Shown here: positions 9,815 through 18,654 of the stretch, in pieces
How the letters are laid out: the number at the start of each line of letters is the position of its first letter
Numbering within the stretch: position 1 is the stretch's first letter
Virus record (IMG/VR): IMGVR_UViG_3300008259_004660
Location: 120,825 to 184,824 of that record
DNA length: 64,000 nucleotides
Strand: one strand, 5' to 3'
Source: a virus
The notes under the pieces: generated by a model
The model's input: only the letters and a program-made list of their open reading frames with translations
Told to the model about the DNA's origin: nothing
Database searches by the model: none
Program-made: the position numbers and the translations under genes

Positions 9815-12800
9815 ATGATTAAGCAGTTCTCTGCGGGAGATATCACAGTCAGACCTTTTAGCACGTTCAAGAATTGGACTGTGCAGAGCATTGACTCATC
9901 TTCTGTAGATAAATATGGTTTCCCCACTTATTATAATAACCGTTGTGAGGTTAACTATGGTATTAGAACAAGTGCCTCATTCTTTCCATCCGAAAGTGTA
10001 TATTGGCAAGCTAGTATAGATCCAATAAACACATCTGGAAAATATGCCAGAAATATATGGAATTTGACAGATGCAATGTTCTACAAGAACTCAAGTGAGC
10101 CAACTAAGTTGTTTGGTGTTGAATATTACACACAAGATCCAGAAACAGGAAAAAAGGAAATAAGAAAGATTGGAGATAGAATCGTCACATTAAATTTGAA
10201 GCACAATGTTTGGGGAGAAAAGATTGTTCCAAACACAGTAAGAATTGTTGATGACTCAAATCCAAATAACACGCTATATGTGTTTGATGATGGATATACA
10301 AACCTTTATGCAACAGGTGGGCATTTTCCATCGGCTGAAGAAATTGGGGCAGTAAGAGAATATTTGGCTACGCCATATTGGGTGACATCAAGTGGAGAAT
10401 TTTATGTTGTGTTTAACAATGGAACAACACAATCTGTTGATTTGACAAACGCCAAACAATATATGGCAATGGGACAACAAGTTATTTATGTTGAACCATC
10501 GAGTGGATCTTGGGCATGGGACACTTCCACTCATCAAGATATTTTCCAAGTAAGTAATGAACATTTTGGTGAAGCGGTAAGCACGTGGAGAAATTATGTG
10601 GCGGTTGGTTCAAGCATGGATGATTACAGCATGTCCGAAAAAAGAATAGGATATGCGTCCATATTCAAATATGATGAGAATACAGACTCACACAGATTGA
10701 TTAAAAAGATAAACTTCCCATTTACACAAAGCGGCGCAACACTTTTCAAAGATAGCTTTGGATCATCTGTTGCAATAAGAGATAATTTCTTGGCGGTTGG
10801 TTCGCCAACTGGCTCTGGATGCAGTGTTGATAAATATCCGGGATATGTTTGTGTATATGACAAGAATAAGGGAGGTCCGGATCATTGGGGCATCGTAAAT
10901 CTAATACGCGGACACAGTGACGGTGACAAGTTTGGAACTTCTGTTGCAGTTGATAATGATATTTTGGCGGTTGGTGCGCCGGGATACAGTGGAAGCATTG
11001 GCGCGGTGTATGTATTTAGAAAGAAAAGATACATGGATGCAGAATATCCATGTCAGAACATAAACACAGGCTCATATTGGAAACAGGTGACAAGTGTGGA
11101 AGAATTCTGCAAGGAAATGGCCACGAGTTCATACTATGCGACACAAAGTTATGTGCCAACATTTGTTTCTGGAAATTATACTTGGGAACATGAAACCACT
11201 TTAACTTCAAGTGTTGGTGCAGTGGGTGATAATTTTGGATACTGTGTGTCCGTTGACATGAACCAATTAATTGCCGGTACAAACAAGACTGGGGCTGGAT
11301 ATGCCACATTGTTTACATGCTCTTATTCATCTGCTTCCGTTGACGCTTGTCCAACGGCATCTTGGTACCAAATTCAAAGATTTTATGGAGATTCAACCAC
11401 TGGAGATTTGGACATAACAAAACCAGAATATTCAGTTGATGTAACTTCCACCATATCATCAAACAGATTTGGAAAGAGTGTATCAATCAGCAACAAAAAC
11501 TTGGTGATAGGTTGTCAATATGACAAAGCATATATTCCATATTATGGATACACAGGCAGTGCGGCTATTCTTGGTGCTGCTTATTTCTATCATTATGGAT
11601 ATGTGGCAGAATGCTTATCAAACCAATTCCATTTGGTCACAAAGACATTTGGAAACAGAGATTATTTGACAGATAATAATTTTGCCAAAGCCGTTTCTGT
11701 GGATGGTACAACCGCCGCCGTTTCATCTCTTCCAGATACACTCGCCAGAACAGTTGAATTCAGTGGATCATATATTTTGGAAAATTATTCATATGCGTCC
11801 ACTGGATCAAATGATGAAGTTCTTGGCAGAGTATTGATATACAATTACGATTATACTGGAAACAAATGGAATAAAACTGGTGAACTTCGCCGCAACAAGG
11901 AAAAGAATCATCCATACAACATTTATGGGTATTCTGTTTCGGTGTCATCTGATTTCTTGGCGGTTGGTGGACCGTTGGTAAACATCATAACGGGTTCATC
12001 ATATTCCAGCAGCATAAATGAATCATCACAGTCCTTGTATATGCCATCAACATATTCTGGTTCGGCGTATTTGTATGATCTTCGCAAGTATGAACAAAAT
12101 CCTCATATCGGAAATGTGTTCTATAAGAATGGATATTTTGTGATCACAAACACAGGATCAAACTACACAAATATGCTCATGGGAACTGGTTCACGTGGGT
12201 TTGAACTTGATTATCGCGGCACGCATACAATATTTGAACATGAATATCTTGTGTCCGTTAGACCGGGAGAATTCAACTATAGTACCAATCCATCGGCGTT
12301 GGCACAATATCCAATGGTATTTGATGTGAATGGAGATGGTGTTGTTGATACCAAGGATGTTGATCTTGTAATGCGCTATCTTCGCATGAAGAAATTCTAC
12401 GCGGAATTTGTGTATGATGTTGATGGATTGATATTGGAACAAGACACATTAACCGACTATAGTTGGTGGGCAAATGACTTATTGCAAACAGAAGCAGAGG
12501 ATGTTCTTCAACAAGAAAGCAGTTATGCCGCTTCAATGACAACATCATCATTTGATGCATTTACTAAAACTGCATATGATTATATTGAAAAGAATTTGGA
12601 CAAGACTGGAATATTGGATATTGATGGTAACGGAGAAATCAATCTGAATGACGGATACTTGTTCGCGCTATATGTATTGCAACAATTGAATCCAACCAGC
12701 ATAGCACCATATCTTGATGCTAATTCAACACGCCAGTATGTAGTGGATATTCAAAAATATTTGGACAAATATTGCGGCGTTGACACAAAGAGCACAAATC

Positions 12801-12982
12801 CAGAATTTCTAAACTATCAATATAGCTCATCATATGATGCTACAGGATCTTTCCTTGCGCCTTATATAACCACAGTGGGATTGTATCAAGACAATCAGCT
12901 TGTTGCAGTGGGCAAACTTGGTCGTCCAATCAAGAATTTAATTGATTGGCCAGTAAATATTGTCGTCCGTTTTGATACATAA
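9815..12982 (+). CDS. Tail protein with FG-GAP beta-propeller and dockerin-like pair
   Basis: A 1055-residue virion protein. Residues about 245-720 hold seven FG-GAP-type repeats with the signature (x)FG(x)SV(x)5-7LAVG: HFGEAV.., SFGSSV.., KFGTSV.., NFGYCV.., RFGKSV.., NFAKAV.. and YGYSVSV.., starting near residues 249, 315, 372, 475, 551, 625 and 704. Seven repeats match an integrin-alpha-type propeller. Two EF-hand-like dockerin loops follow: DVNGDGVVDTKD from residue 837 and DIDGNGEINLND from residue 935. These lie inside a C-terminal module shared with the preceding gene, as if inserted. The N-terminal about 25 residues are also shared. Likely a host- or surface-binding component of the baseplate periphery; the Ca2+-binding role is inferred from the loops. 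Confidence 0.75.
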   Translation: MIKQFSAGDITVRPFSTFKNWTVQSIDSSSVDKYGFPTYYNNRCEVNYGIRTSASFFPSESVYWQASIDPINTSGKYARNIWNLTDAMFYKNSSEPTKLFGVEYYTQDPETGKKEIRKIGDRIVTLNLKHNVWGEKIVPNTVRIVDDSNPNNTLYVFDDGYTNLYATGGHFPSAEEIGAVREYLATPYWVTSSGEFYVVFNNGTTQSVDLTNAKQYMAMGQQVIYVEPSSGSWAWDTSTHQDIFQVSNEHFGEAVSTWRNYVAVGSSMDDYSMSEKRIGYASIFKYDENTDSHRLIKKINFPFTQSGATLFKDSFGSSVAIRDNFLAVGSPTGSGCSVDKYPGYVCVYDKNKGGPDHWGIVNLIRGHSDGDKFGTSVAVDNDILAVGAPGYSGSIGAVYVFRKKRYMDAEYPCQNINTGSYWKQVTSVEEFCKEMATSSYYATQSYVPTFVSGNYTWEHETTLTSSVGAVGDNFGYCVSVDMNQLIAGTNKTGAGYATLFTCSYSSASVDACPTASWYQIQRFYGDSTTGDLDITKPEYSVDVTSTISSNRFGKSVSISNKNLVIGCQYDKAYIPYYGYTGSAAILGAAYFYHYGYVAECLSNQFHLVTKTFGNRDYLTDNNFAKAVSVDGTTAAVSSLPDTLARTVEFSGSYILENYSYASTGSNDEVLGRVLIYNYDYTGNKWNKTGELRRNKEKNHPYNIYGYSVSVSSDFLAVGGPLVNIITGSSYSSSINESSQSLYMPSTYSGSAYLYDLRKYEQNPHIGNVFYKNGYFVITNTGSNYTNMLMGTGSRGFELDYRGTHTIFEHEYLVSVRPGEFNYSTNPSALAQYPMVFDVNGDGVVDTKDVDLVMRYLRMKKFYAEFVYDVDGLILEQDTLTDYSWWANDLLQTEAEDVLQQESSYAASMTTSSFDAFTKTAYDYIEKNLDKTGILDIDGNGEINLNDGYLFALYVLQQLNPTSIAPYLDANSTRQYVVDIQKYLDKYCGVDTKSTNPEFLNYQYSSSYDATGSFLAPYITTVGLYQDNQLVAVGKLGRPIKNLIDWPVNIVVRFDT
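12323..12700 (+). other. Dockerin-like EF-hand pair coding segment
   Basis: Two segments about 98 codons apart each carry a 12-residue Ca2+-loop pattern (D-x-N-x-D-G-x-x-D and D-x-D-x-N-G-x-I-N) followed by a hydrophobic helix ('VDLVMRYL' and 'GYLFALYVL'), the layout of type I dockerins, although the linker is longer than usual. The segment interrupts the C-terminal module that is contiguous in the gene at 8651-9772. Confidence 0.6.
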
Positions 12983-12987
12983 CAGTA

Positions 12988-12995
12988 TATTTATA
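12988..12995 (+). promoter_or_regulatory. TATTTATA element before 13016 gene
   Basis: Context cagtatatttataataaac. A clear Shine-Dalgarno (aggag, 13005-13009) follows before the ATG at 13016, one of the few good ribosome-binding sites in the window. Confidence 0.4.
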
Positions 12996-13015
12996 ATAAA
13001 CAATAGGAGATATAT

Positions 13016-13312
13016 ATGCCAGAACTACCATCCACTCAAAGAACATCATTAACAACAGATCTAAAGGCCAGATATGAACAGTCTGGAAAAAATTTGGCCA
13101 ATGTTGGCGGCGGCAGTGCCAAAGATGCTGGAAAATTGGCTACAAACTTGATCGATAATACCGCAGTTGGACAAGGAAGAGAATGGGCACAAAAGCAATT
13201 TGGTTTAAAAGCTTCTACTGGCGTGACCAGTTTCACACAAAATGGTCTGCAATATTCGACCAATGTCTTGAAGGTAAATACCTCAAAATACGCTCCAAGC
13301 GGTCGTCTGTAA
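13016..13312 (+). CDS. Small hypothetical protein
   Basis: A 98-residue, Gly/Ala/Ser/Lys-rich protein that I do not recognise. The N-terminal half is helical with 'LKARYEQSGKNLANVGGG' and 'DAGKLATNLIDNTAVGQG'; the C-terminal half looks strand-rich. It has its own upstream TATTTATA element and a good Shine-Dalgarno, suggesting strong expression, and it lies at the junction between structural and recombination genes. It could be a small virion or assembly protein. Confidence 0.55.
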   Translation: MPELPSTQRTSLTTDLKARYEQSGKNLANVGGGSAKDAGKLATNLIDNTAVGQGREWAQKQFGLKASTGVTSFTQNGLQYSTNVLKVNTSKYAPSGRL

Positions 13313-13314
13313 GT

Positions 13315-13323
13315 TAATTTATA
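13315..13323 (+). promoter_or_regulatory. Degenerate TAATTTATA element before resolvase
   Basis: A weaker variant of the recurrent element, 9 bases upstream of the ATG at 13333. Listed with low confidence because it departs from the core. Confidence 0.2.
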
Positions 13324-13332
13324 AATGGTTAT

Positions 13333-13824
13333 ATGAAAGTACTTGGACTTGACTTGTCCACAACTACTTGTGGTTGGGCCATAACAGAAAACAAAATTAT
13401 ATTGGCCGCTGGCTTTGTTGATATATCCGACGTTGAGAAATATGACACAAAAGCTGATCTTATTATTAAAGCCCTAATTGGTCATACATTTGATAAAATA
13501 ATGATAGAAGAAAGTTTGTTTGGATTTGCTGGCGGCGGCACATCTCAACAAGTCATCATTAAATTGGTCAAGAACAAGGCAGTGATTGGTTATATACTTG
13601 AAAACTATTACAAAGTGGGTGTAGAGTCTATTCATGCTCAAACTGCTCGTAAAAAGGCTTTGGGAGCAGCCAGAATCAAGGGCGTAAAGCCCAAGGTATT
13701 TGTAAAAGAATCTATTGAGCGAATGTATGATATGACTCCTTGGATTATAAAAAATACCAAAGGAAATCCAGACAAGCGAATGGAAGATATGTATGATGCT
13801 ATCGTGCTTTCTCTGGCTGGTTGA
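13333..13824 (+). CDS. RuvC-like Holliday junction resolvase
   Basis: A 163-residue nuclease of the RuvC/RNase H-like fold. The first strand 'MKVLGLDLSTTTCGWA' supplies the first acidic residue (D7), 'DKIMIEES' near 54-61 the second (E59 or E60), and the C-terminal helix 'RMEDMYDAIVLSLAG' the last pair (D152, D155), with 'QTARKKALGAARIKGVKPK' as the basic region between them. Such enzymes resolve branched DNA before packaging. In T4 that job is done by gp49, an unrelated endonuclease VII, and no gp49-type gene is visible here, so this is a plausible replacement. It precedes a small operon that ends in an intrinsic terminator. Confidence 0.8.
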   Translation: MKVLGLDLSTTTCGWAITENKIILAAGFVDISDVEKYDTKADLIIKALIGHTFDKIMIEESLFGFAGGGTSQQVIIKLVKNKAVIGYILENYYKVGVESIHAQTARKKALGAARIKGVKPKVFVKESIERMYDMTPWIIKNTKGNPDKRMEDMYDAIVLSLAG

Positions 13825-13832
13825 TATTTATT
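13825..13832 (+). promoter_or_regulatory. TATTTATT element before 13861 gene
   Basis: Directly after the resolvase stop; context ttgatatttattattataac, 28 bases before the ATG. Confidence 0.3.
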
Positions 13833-13860
13833 ATTATAACTTTTAACAAAAAATACTATT

Positions 13861-14343
13861 ATGAAAAGAAGTGAACTAAAACAATTGATTAGAGAAACGA
13901 TTGAAGAAATTTCAGCAGATACAGCCAGACGAGCGGCTGATAAGGCAAAGGAGTTGGGAAGATATCAACAAGCGGGCAGATTACAACTAACTGCTCAAAA
14001 AAAGGATGTGGCGGCGTTTGGTGGAGATGTAAAAATAGAAAAGATTAAAATCGGAGAAACCGGTATACTTTCCAGTGCAGAAATGCTAAAATTGGGTAAA
14101 ACTAAAGATGGTAAACCCGGTATTTCTATCCGAGTAAAAGAACCCAACCCAGTAGCACACTATTATAAAGAAAGCGCCCCCTTCACCTACAAAATATATA
14201 ATCTGGTAGACAACGATCCACATATAACCACCGAGGATAAAACTAAAGTGAAAGTTGGTCGCCAAGATAGAATGAAGTTGATAAAAGCATTCAAATCTAT
14301 GGGCGTTGATATTAATCCCAATAAAATAAACATAATCGATTGA
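13861..14343 (+). CDS. Small protein with KxxELKQLIRETIEE N-terminus
   Basis: A 160-residue protein of unknown function. The opening MKRSELKQLIRETIEEISAD is almost the same as that of the 38682 gene in the head cluster, although the remainder is different. After the amphipathic helix comes a Lys/Ala-rich helix (to about 45) and a mixed alpha/beta C-terminal domain containing 'KDGKPGISIRVKEPNP'. The shared N-terminus, with IEE before Ile/Ser, could be a prohead-core targeting and cleavage signal like those on T4 internal proteins. If so this protein is packaged. It is the last gene before a strong terminator. Confidence 0.55.
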   Translation: MKRSELKQLIRETIEEISADTARRAADKAKELGRYQQAGRLQLTAQKKDVAAFGGDVKIEKIKIGETGILSSAEMLKLGKTKDGKPGISIRVKEPNPVAHYYKESAPFTYKIYNLVDNDPHITTEDKTKVKVGRQDRMKLIKAFKSMGVDINPNKINIID

Positions 14344-14366
14344 TTTTTATCTGATAAAATTATTGC

Positions 14367-14394
14367 AAAACCCGCCAAATACGGCGGGTTTTTT
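14367..14394 (+). terminator. Intrinsic terminator
   Basis: A perfect ten-base-pair stem AAAACCCGCC (14367-14376) with GGCGGGTTTT (14383-14392), a six-base loop AAATAC and a T-run that continues after the stem. It sits 24 bases after the stop of the 13861 gene and ends the structural/resolvase transcription unit before the primase promoter. Confidence 0.85.
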
Positions 14395-14396
14395 GT

Positions 14397-14424
14397 TTGA
14401 CTGATTTGCTATTTTCTGTATAGT
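14397..14424 (+). promoter_or_regulatory. Sigma70-like promoter for primase/recombination genes
   Basis: TTGACT (14397-14402), a 16-base spacer and TATAGT (14419-14424), 10 bases before the primase ATG. It begins directly after the terminator. This is close to the bacterial consensus and unlike the TATTTATA elements, which suggests early expression by host RNA polymerase of the replication genes. Confidence 0.6.
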
Positions 14425-14434
14425 GATGCGGTAA

Positions 14435-15406
14435 ATGTCATCACTAAAAGTATCAGAACTTACAAGTCTATTGAACAAATCGTTCAAGGAAACGGGTAGA
14501 CTGCGTAAGGGCAACAACTTACAATATCATTGTCCATTTTGCCATCATCACAAAATGAAGATGGAGGTATGTTTGGATGAACCAAATCAATGGCACTGTT
14601 GGGTATGTAATGCCAAGGGCAGAGGAATATATTGGCTGTTGAAAAAGATGAATGTTGGACAAGATGTTCTGACCAAAGTTGAAAACATCTTTGGTTCATC
14701 AGAACCAAAACACAGTCTTTCTGTTTTTGACGCAAAGATTCTTTCATTGACCAAAAAACAGGAAAGCGCCGAAAGCTCGGAAATGTTGAGTCTTATGCCA
14801 GAGTTCAAAAGTCTTGCTGAAAATGATGGTAGTAGAGAACACGCCATTGCTTTGAACTATGCTAAAAAGCGCAAGATTACGATGTGTGATATTATCAAAT
14901 ACAATATTGGATATTGCGCCAAGGGACCATTCTCAAACAGGCTTGTGTTTCCTTCATATGACAAGCATAACAATTTAAATTTTTACTCTTGTCGCAGCTA
15001 TTATGATGATGGCTACAAATACAAGAACAGCGAATTCAGCAAAGATATTGTTGGGTTTGAAAACCTTGTAGACTTTGATTTTCCAATTTATCTCTGTGAA
15101 GGTGCATTGGATGCCATATCATTGAAGCGTAATGCCATTCCACTCTTTGGCAAGTCAATGAGTAAGAAGCTAAAACAGGCAATCATACAAAGCAATTGTC
15201 CAGAAGTGAACATTGTATTGGACGATGACGCTTTGGAAGATTCAATTAAAATTGCAGAATATGTCCGCAGCATAGGAAAAGAGGCTAAGATTGTAAAATT
15301 GGAAGGTAAAGATCCCAATGTTCTTGGATTTGCCAAGACGATGGAACAAATCAAAAAAACAGATCTGCTTGACTTTTCGTCAATGATCAGATTAAAGTTG
15401 GAATAA
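14435..15406 (+). CDS. DNA primase (DnaG/T4 gp61-like)
   Basis: A 323-residue primase that would synthesise RNA primers for lagging-strand replication. The N-terminal zinc-ribbon is visible as C33-x2-C36 and C55-x2-C58 ('HCPFCHHHK' and 'WHCWVCNAKG'). The Toprim core follows: the acidic strand 'FPIYLCEGALDAISLKR' near 218-233 and the metal-binding 'NIVLDDDALEDSIKIAEY' near 257-274, a D-x-D arrangement. The length is close to T4 gp61 (about 340 residues) and no helicase domain is fused, so a separate gp41-type helicase should exist outside the window. It is followed, after six bases, by the gp47-gp46 fusion. Confidence 0.8.
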   Translation: MSSLKVSELTSLLNKSFKETGRLRKGNNLQYHCPFCHHHKMKMEVCLDEPNQWHCWVCNAKGRGIYWLLKKMNVGQDVLTKVENIFGSSEPKHSLSVFDAKILSLTKKQESAESSEMLSLMPEFKSLAENDGSREHAIALNYAKKRKITMCDIIKYNIGYCAKGPFSNRLVFPSYDKHNNLNFYSCRSYYDDGYKYKNSEFSKDIVGFENLVDFDFPIYLCEGALDAISLKRNAIPLFGKSMSKKLKQAIIQSNCPEVNIVLDDDALEDSIKIAEYVRSIGKEAKIVKLEGKDPNVLGFAKTMEQIKKTDLLDFSSMIRLKLE

Positions 15407-15412
15407 TAATTT

Positions 15413-18400
15413 ATGGTAGATACATACGAAACACTTGATATAGGCTTGGACAAAGTTGATTATGTTGTTCATGTCTCAGACATTCACATTCGCTTGACCA
15501 AACGCCATGAGGAATATCGTGAGGCATTTGCCAAACTATATAAGGAAATTGAAAATACACCAAAGAACACGGTTATCATAAACACGGGTGATACATTGCA
15601 CAGCAAGGTTGATTTGTCACCTGAAGCTGTTCAACTTACCAGTGAATTGTTTCATAATTTGGCAAATCTTCGTCCTACCATTGTTATTGCGGGAAATCAT
15701 GACTGTCTTCTTACCAATGTTACACGTTTGGACAGCATTTCTCCTATCATTGATAATCTAAAACATAAAAATCTGTTTTATATCAAAGGTACAAAATTGT
15801 TTGGCGCGGGAAATCTTCTCATCAACAACATGAGTGTGTTTGATGATCCTACCAAGTACATTCGAATGAAGAATGTGGTGAAGAAGATCAAGACAGCATT
15901 CGATACCAAGGTTGCGCTATATCATGGATCTGTGTTTAGCGCGATGACTGATGTTGGATATGAGGTTACTGACAAAACCGTATCAAACGAGTTGTTTGAT
16001 GGTCATGACATAGCGATGCTTGGTGATATTCATATGGCGCAAAATTTACAGCAATATGATGCCTCTAATGAAAAACCTATCATACGATATGCGGGATCTT
16101 TCATTCAACAAAATCACGGTGAAGCATTAAGTGGCCACGGATTTTCATTATGGGATATTAAAAACAGAGCATATAAGCATATTGAAATACCAAATGATTA
16201 TGGATATTTTACCATTGATATTGACGATGGTAAGTTGATCACAGACATAAGCGGTTTGCCAAGTAAGCCAAAGATGCGTGTAAGATGCAAAGAAACGATT
16301 GCATCGGAAGTGAAAAAGGTGATAAATGAGATCAAAAAGAACCACGAAATCACTGATATCATTTATATGCGAGTGGAAAGTGATGACGCCACCAAGGTTG
16401 CAAAAAAGCAAGCATCTGCCAATCTCACACAGATTACAAATCTTGATTATCAGAACAAACTGATGTCGGAATGTCTTAAGGTCAAATATCCTGAAATCAT
16501 GGACGATGAAACTCTTGAGACTGTATACAAAATTAACAAGGATCTTAATTCATCATTGGACGATGACGATGTTTCAAAGAATATCAGATGGAAGCCAGTT
16601 AAGTTTGAATTCAGTAATATGTTCAGTTATGGCGAGGACAATGTAGTTGATTTCACCAAGCTTGATGATGTATACGGATTGTTCGCGTCGAATGCCAGTG
16701 GTAAATCTTCCTTGATGGATGCATTATGCTTTACAGTATTTGACAAGAGTGCCAGAGCATTCAAGGCAGTACATGTTCTTAATTCGCAAAAAATGAGTTT
16801 TAGCGGAAAATTCACTTTTGAAATCAATGATATGCAGTATGTCATTGAACGAAAAGGTTCACGTGACAAGAAAAATAATGTGAAAGTTGATGTAAACTTT
16901 TATAAGATTGAAAAGAATGAAAAGATAAGCTTGAACAGCGAAGCTCGCCGCAGTACCAATGAAATCATCAGAGATTATTTGGGAGATTATGATGATTTTG
17001 TTCTTACCACACTTGCTCTACAGGGAAATCAAGGATCTTTCATTGATATGGGTCAAACAGAGCGCAAAGAACTTCTATCACAGTTCATTGGATTGAATGT
17101 GTTTGATAAGCTTGCTGCCAGTGCCAATGACAAGATCAAGGAACTTACTGGTGCCATCAAAACTTTCAACAAGGAAAACAATCAGTCAAAAATTGAAGGA
17201 ATGAAAACTGAGGTTGGATTATTGGAATCTAAACTAATTGATTTGAACGAGCAAAAGGAAAAGCACAGTGATGAATATGTGAAAATAAACGAGAAGATAA
17301 ATACCGAGCAATCCAAACTTGTTAAGTTAGATAATGTTCCAACCAATGTTGCCACCTTGAAAAAAGAAAAGGAGACGTTGGAAATAAAAATCAAACAAGC
17401 AGTTGAAAGTGTTTCAAACATAGACAAAGAAATTCAGACAAAGAAAAAAGAATATGATGAAATTATCAGTAAACTAAACGAATTTCCATCGGACTTGAAA
17501 GAAAAAGCAGATAAACATGCCAGTTTGAATAGAAACAAGCAGCGGATTGAGCAAGAGATGGAAAAACTGAAACTGGTTGTCAAGGAGAAGCTCAATAAAC
17601 TTGATCATCTATCAAAGCATGAGTATGATCCAAATTGCAAATACTGCTGTAATAATGCATTTGTCAAGGATGCTATGGCTGCAAAAAACAGTCTCAATGA
17701 TGACAAAGAGGAAGCAAGAAAACTGTCAGTTTCATTGGCTGAAATAAAATCGCAGATAGAAGAACTTGAACAGTTTGTATCACAATATCAAAATAGTTCA
17801 TCTCTGAAAGATCGTTCAAATATTCTGTCGTCATTTATTTCCAAAAAGGAACTCGAAAAAGCAACACTAAGCAATTTATTGGACAAGAGTAAAAACAGAT
17901 CAACTGAAATTGAAAACCAAATTGAAATTTATGAACGCTCAAAAGAGATCATAGAAAACAATAAAGTTATTCTTTCTGTAATAACAGAATTAAAGTCAAC
18001 TAGTAGCGATCTATCGTCCAAGCTCAAGAGCATTGAAAAGTCTCATGTTGATGCATACAGTCGAAAAGTATCAGTGTCTGATCAAATCAAAAACATCGAA
18101 GAGCAGATAAAGAAAATAGAAGATTATGAGAATGAAGTGGCCTCATATCAATATTACATTGCTGCGATTGGAAAGGACGGTGTACCATATCGCATCATAT
18201 CAGACGCAATTCCAAAAATTGAACAAGAAGTAAACAATATATTGTCACACATTGTTGAATTCACTATGGAAATGGAAACAGATGGTAAGAATGTGAATGT
18301 GTATATCAAATATGATGATCGTAAATGGCCGCTTGAACTTTGTTCTGGTATGGAAAAGTTTGTGGCTGGTTTAGCACTTCGTGTTGCACTAATCAACATC

Positions 18401-18619
18401 AGTAATCTTCCAAGACCAAATTTCCTTGTGGTAGATGAAGGATTTAGTGCATTGGATGCATCAAATATGCCAATGGTTCATGCATTGTTTGATTATTTGA
18501 AGACCAATTTTGACTTCATTGTTGTAATAAGTCATCTTGATGCCATGAGAGATATGGTCAATAAACAGCTTGAGATCAGGAAGGAAAACGGGTTCAGTAA
18601 GATAGATAACACGGTTTAA
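15413..18619 (+). CDS. Fused gp47-gp46 (Mre11/SbcD-Rad50/SbcC-like) recombination nuclease
   Basis: A 1068-residue protein joining two normally separate subunits. Residues about 15-280 are a metallophosphoesterase: 'VVHVSDIHIRL', 'INTGDTLHSKVD', 'VIAGNHDCL', 'ALYHGSVF' and 'MLGDIHMAQ' supply the metal ligands. The Rad50-type ATPase begins near 395: Walker A 425-432 reads A-S-N-A-S-G-K-S (the usual first Gly is Ala), long coiled coils surround a zinc hook C742-x2-C745, and the C-terminal lobe has the ABC signature (CSGMEKF, 977-983) and Walker B 'FLVVDEGFSALD' (1004-1015). In T4, gp46/gp47 resect DNA ends for recombination-dependent replication. No frameshift is needed: one open frame spans both parts. 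Confidence 0.9.
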   Translation: MVDTYETLDIGLDKVDYVVHVSDIHIRLTKRHEEYREAFAKLYKEIENTPKNTVIINTGDTLHSKVDLSPEAVQLTSELFHNLANLRPTIVIAGNHDCLLTNVTRLDSISPIIDNLKHKNLFYIKGTKLFGAGNLLINNMSVFDDPTKYIRMKNVVKKIKTAFDTKVALYHGSVFSAMTDVGYEVTDKTVSNELFDGHDIAMLGDIHMAQNLQQYDASNEKPIIRYAGSFIQQNHGEALSGHGFSLWDIKNRAYKHIEIPNDYGYFTIDIDDGKLITDISGLPSKPKMRVRCKETIASEVKKVINEIKKNHEITDIIYMRVESDDATKVAKKQASANLTQITNLDYQNKLMSECLKVKYPEIMDDETLETVYKINKDLNSSLDDDDVSKNIRWKPVKFEFSNMFSYGEDNVVDFTKLDDVYGLFASNASGKSSLMDALCFTVFDKSARAFKAVHVLNSQKMSFSGKFTFEINDMQYVIERKGSRDKKNNVKVDVNFYKIEKNEKISLNSEARRSTNEIIRDYLGDYDDFVLTTLALQGNQGSFIDMGQTERKELLSQFIGLNVFDKLAASANDKIKELTGAIKTFNKENNQSKIEGMKTEVGLLESKLIDLNEQKEKHSDEYVKINEKINTEQSKLVKLDNVPTNVATLKKEKETLEIKIKQAVESVSNIDKEIQTKKKEYDEIISKLNEFPSDLKEKADKHASLNRNKQRIEQEMEKLKLVVKEKLNKLDHLSKHEYDPNCKYCCNNAFVKDAMAAKNSLNDDKEEARKLSVSLAEIKSQIEELEQFVSQYQNSSSLKDRSNILSSFISKKELEKATLSNLLDKSKNRSTEIENQIEIYERSKEIIENNKVILSVITELKSTSSDLSSKLKSIEKSHVDAYSRKVSVSDQIKNIEEQIKKIEDYENEVASYQYYIAAIGKDGVPYRIISDAIPKIEQEVNNILSHIVEFTMEMETDGKNVNVYIKYDDRKWPLELCSGMEKFVAGLALRVALINISNLPRPNFLVVDEGFSALDASNMPMVHALFDYLKTNFDFIVVISHLDAMRDMVNKQLEIRKENGFSKIDNTV

Positions 18620-18623
18620 GAGA

Positions 18624-18631
18624 TATTTATA
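18624..18631 (+). promoter_or_regulatory. TATTTATA element before 18655 gene
   Basis: Context gagatatttataaccatagg, directly after the gp47-gp46 stop and 23 bases before the ATG. It marks the return from replication genes to a virion-type gene. Confidence 0.4.
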
Positions 18632-18654
18632 ACCATAGGCGTATATATAAACCT

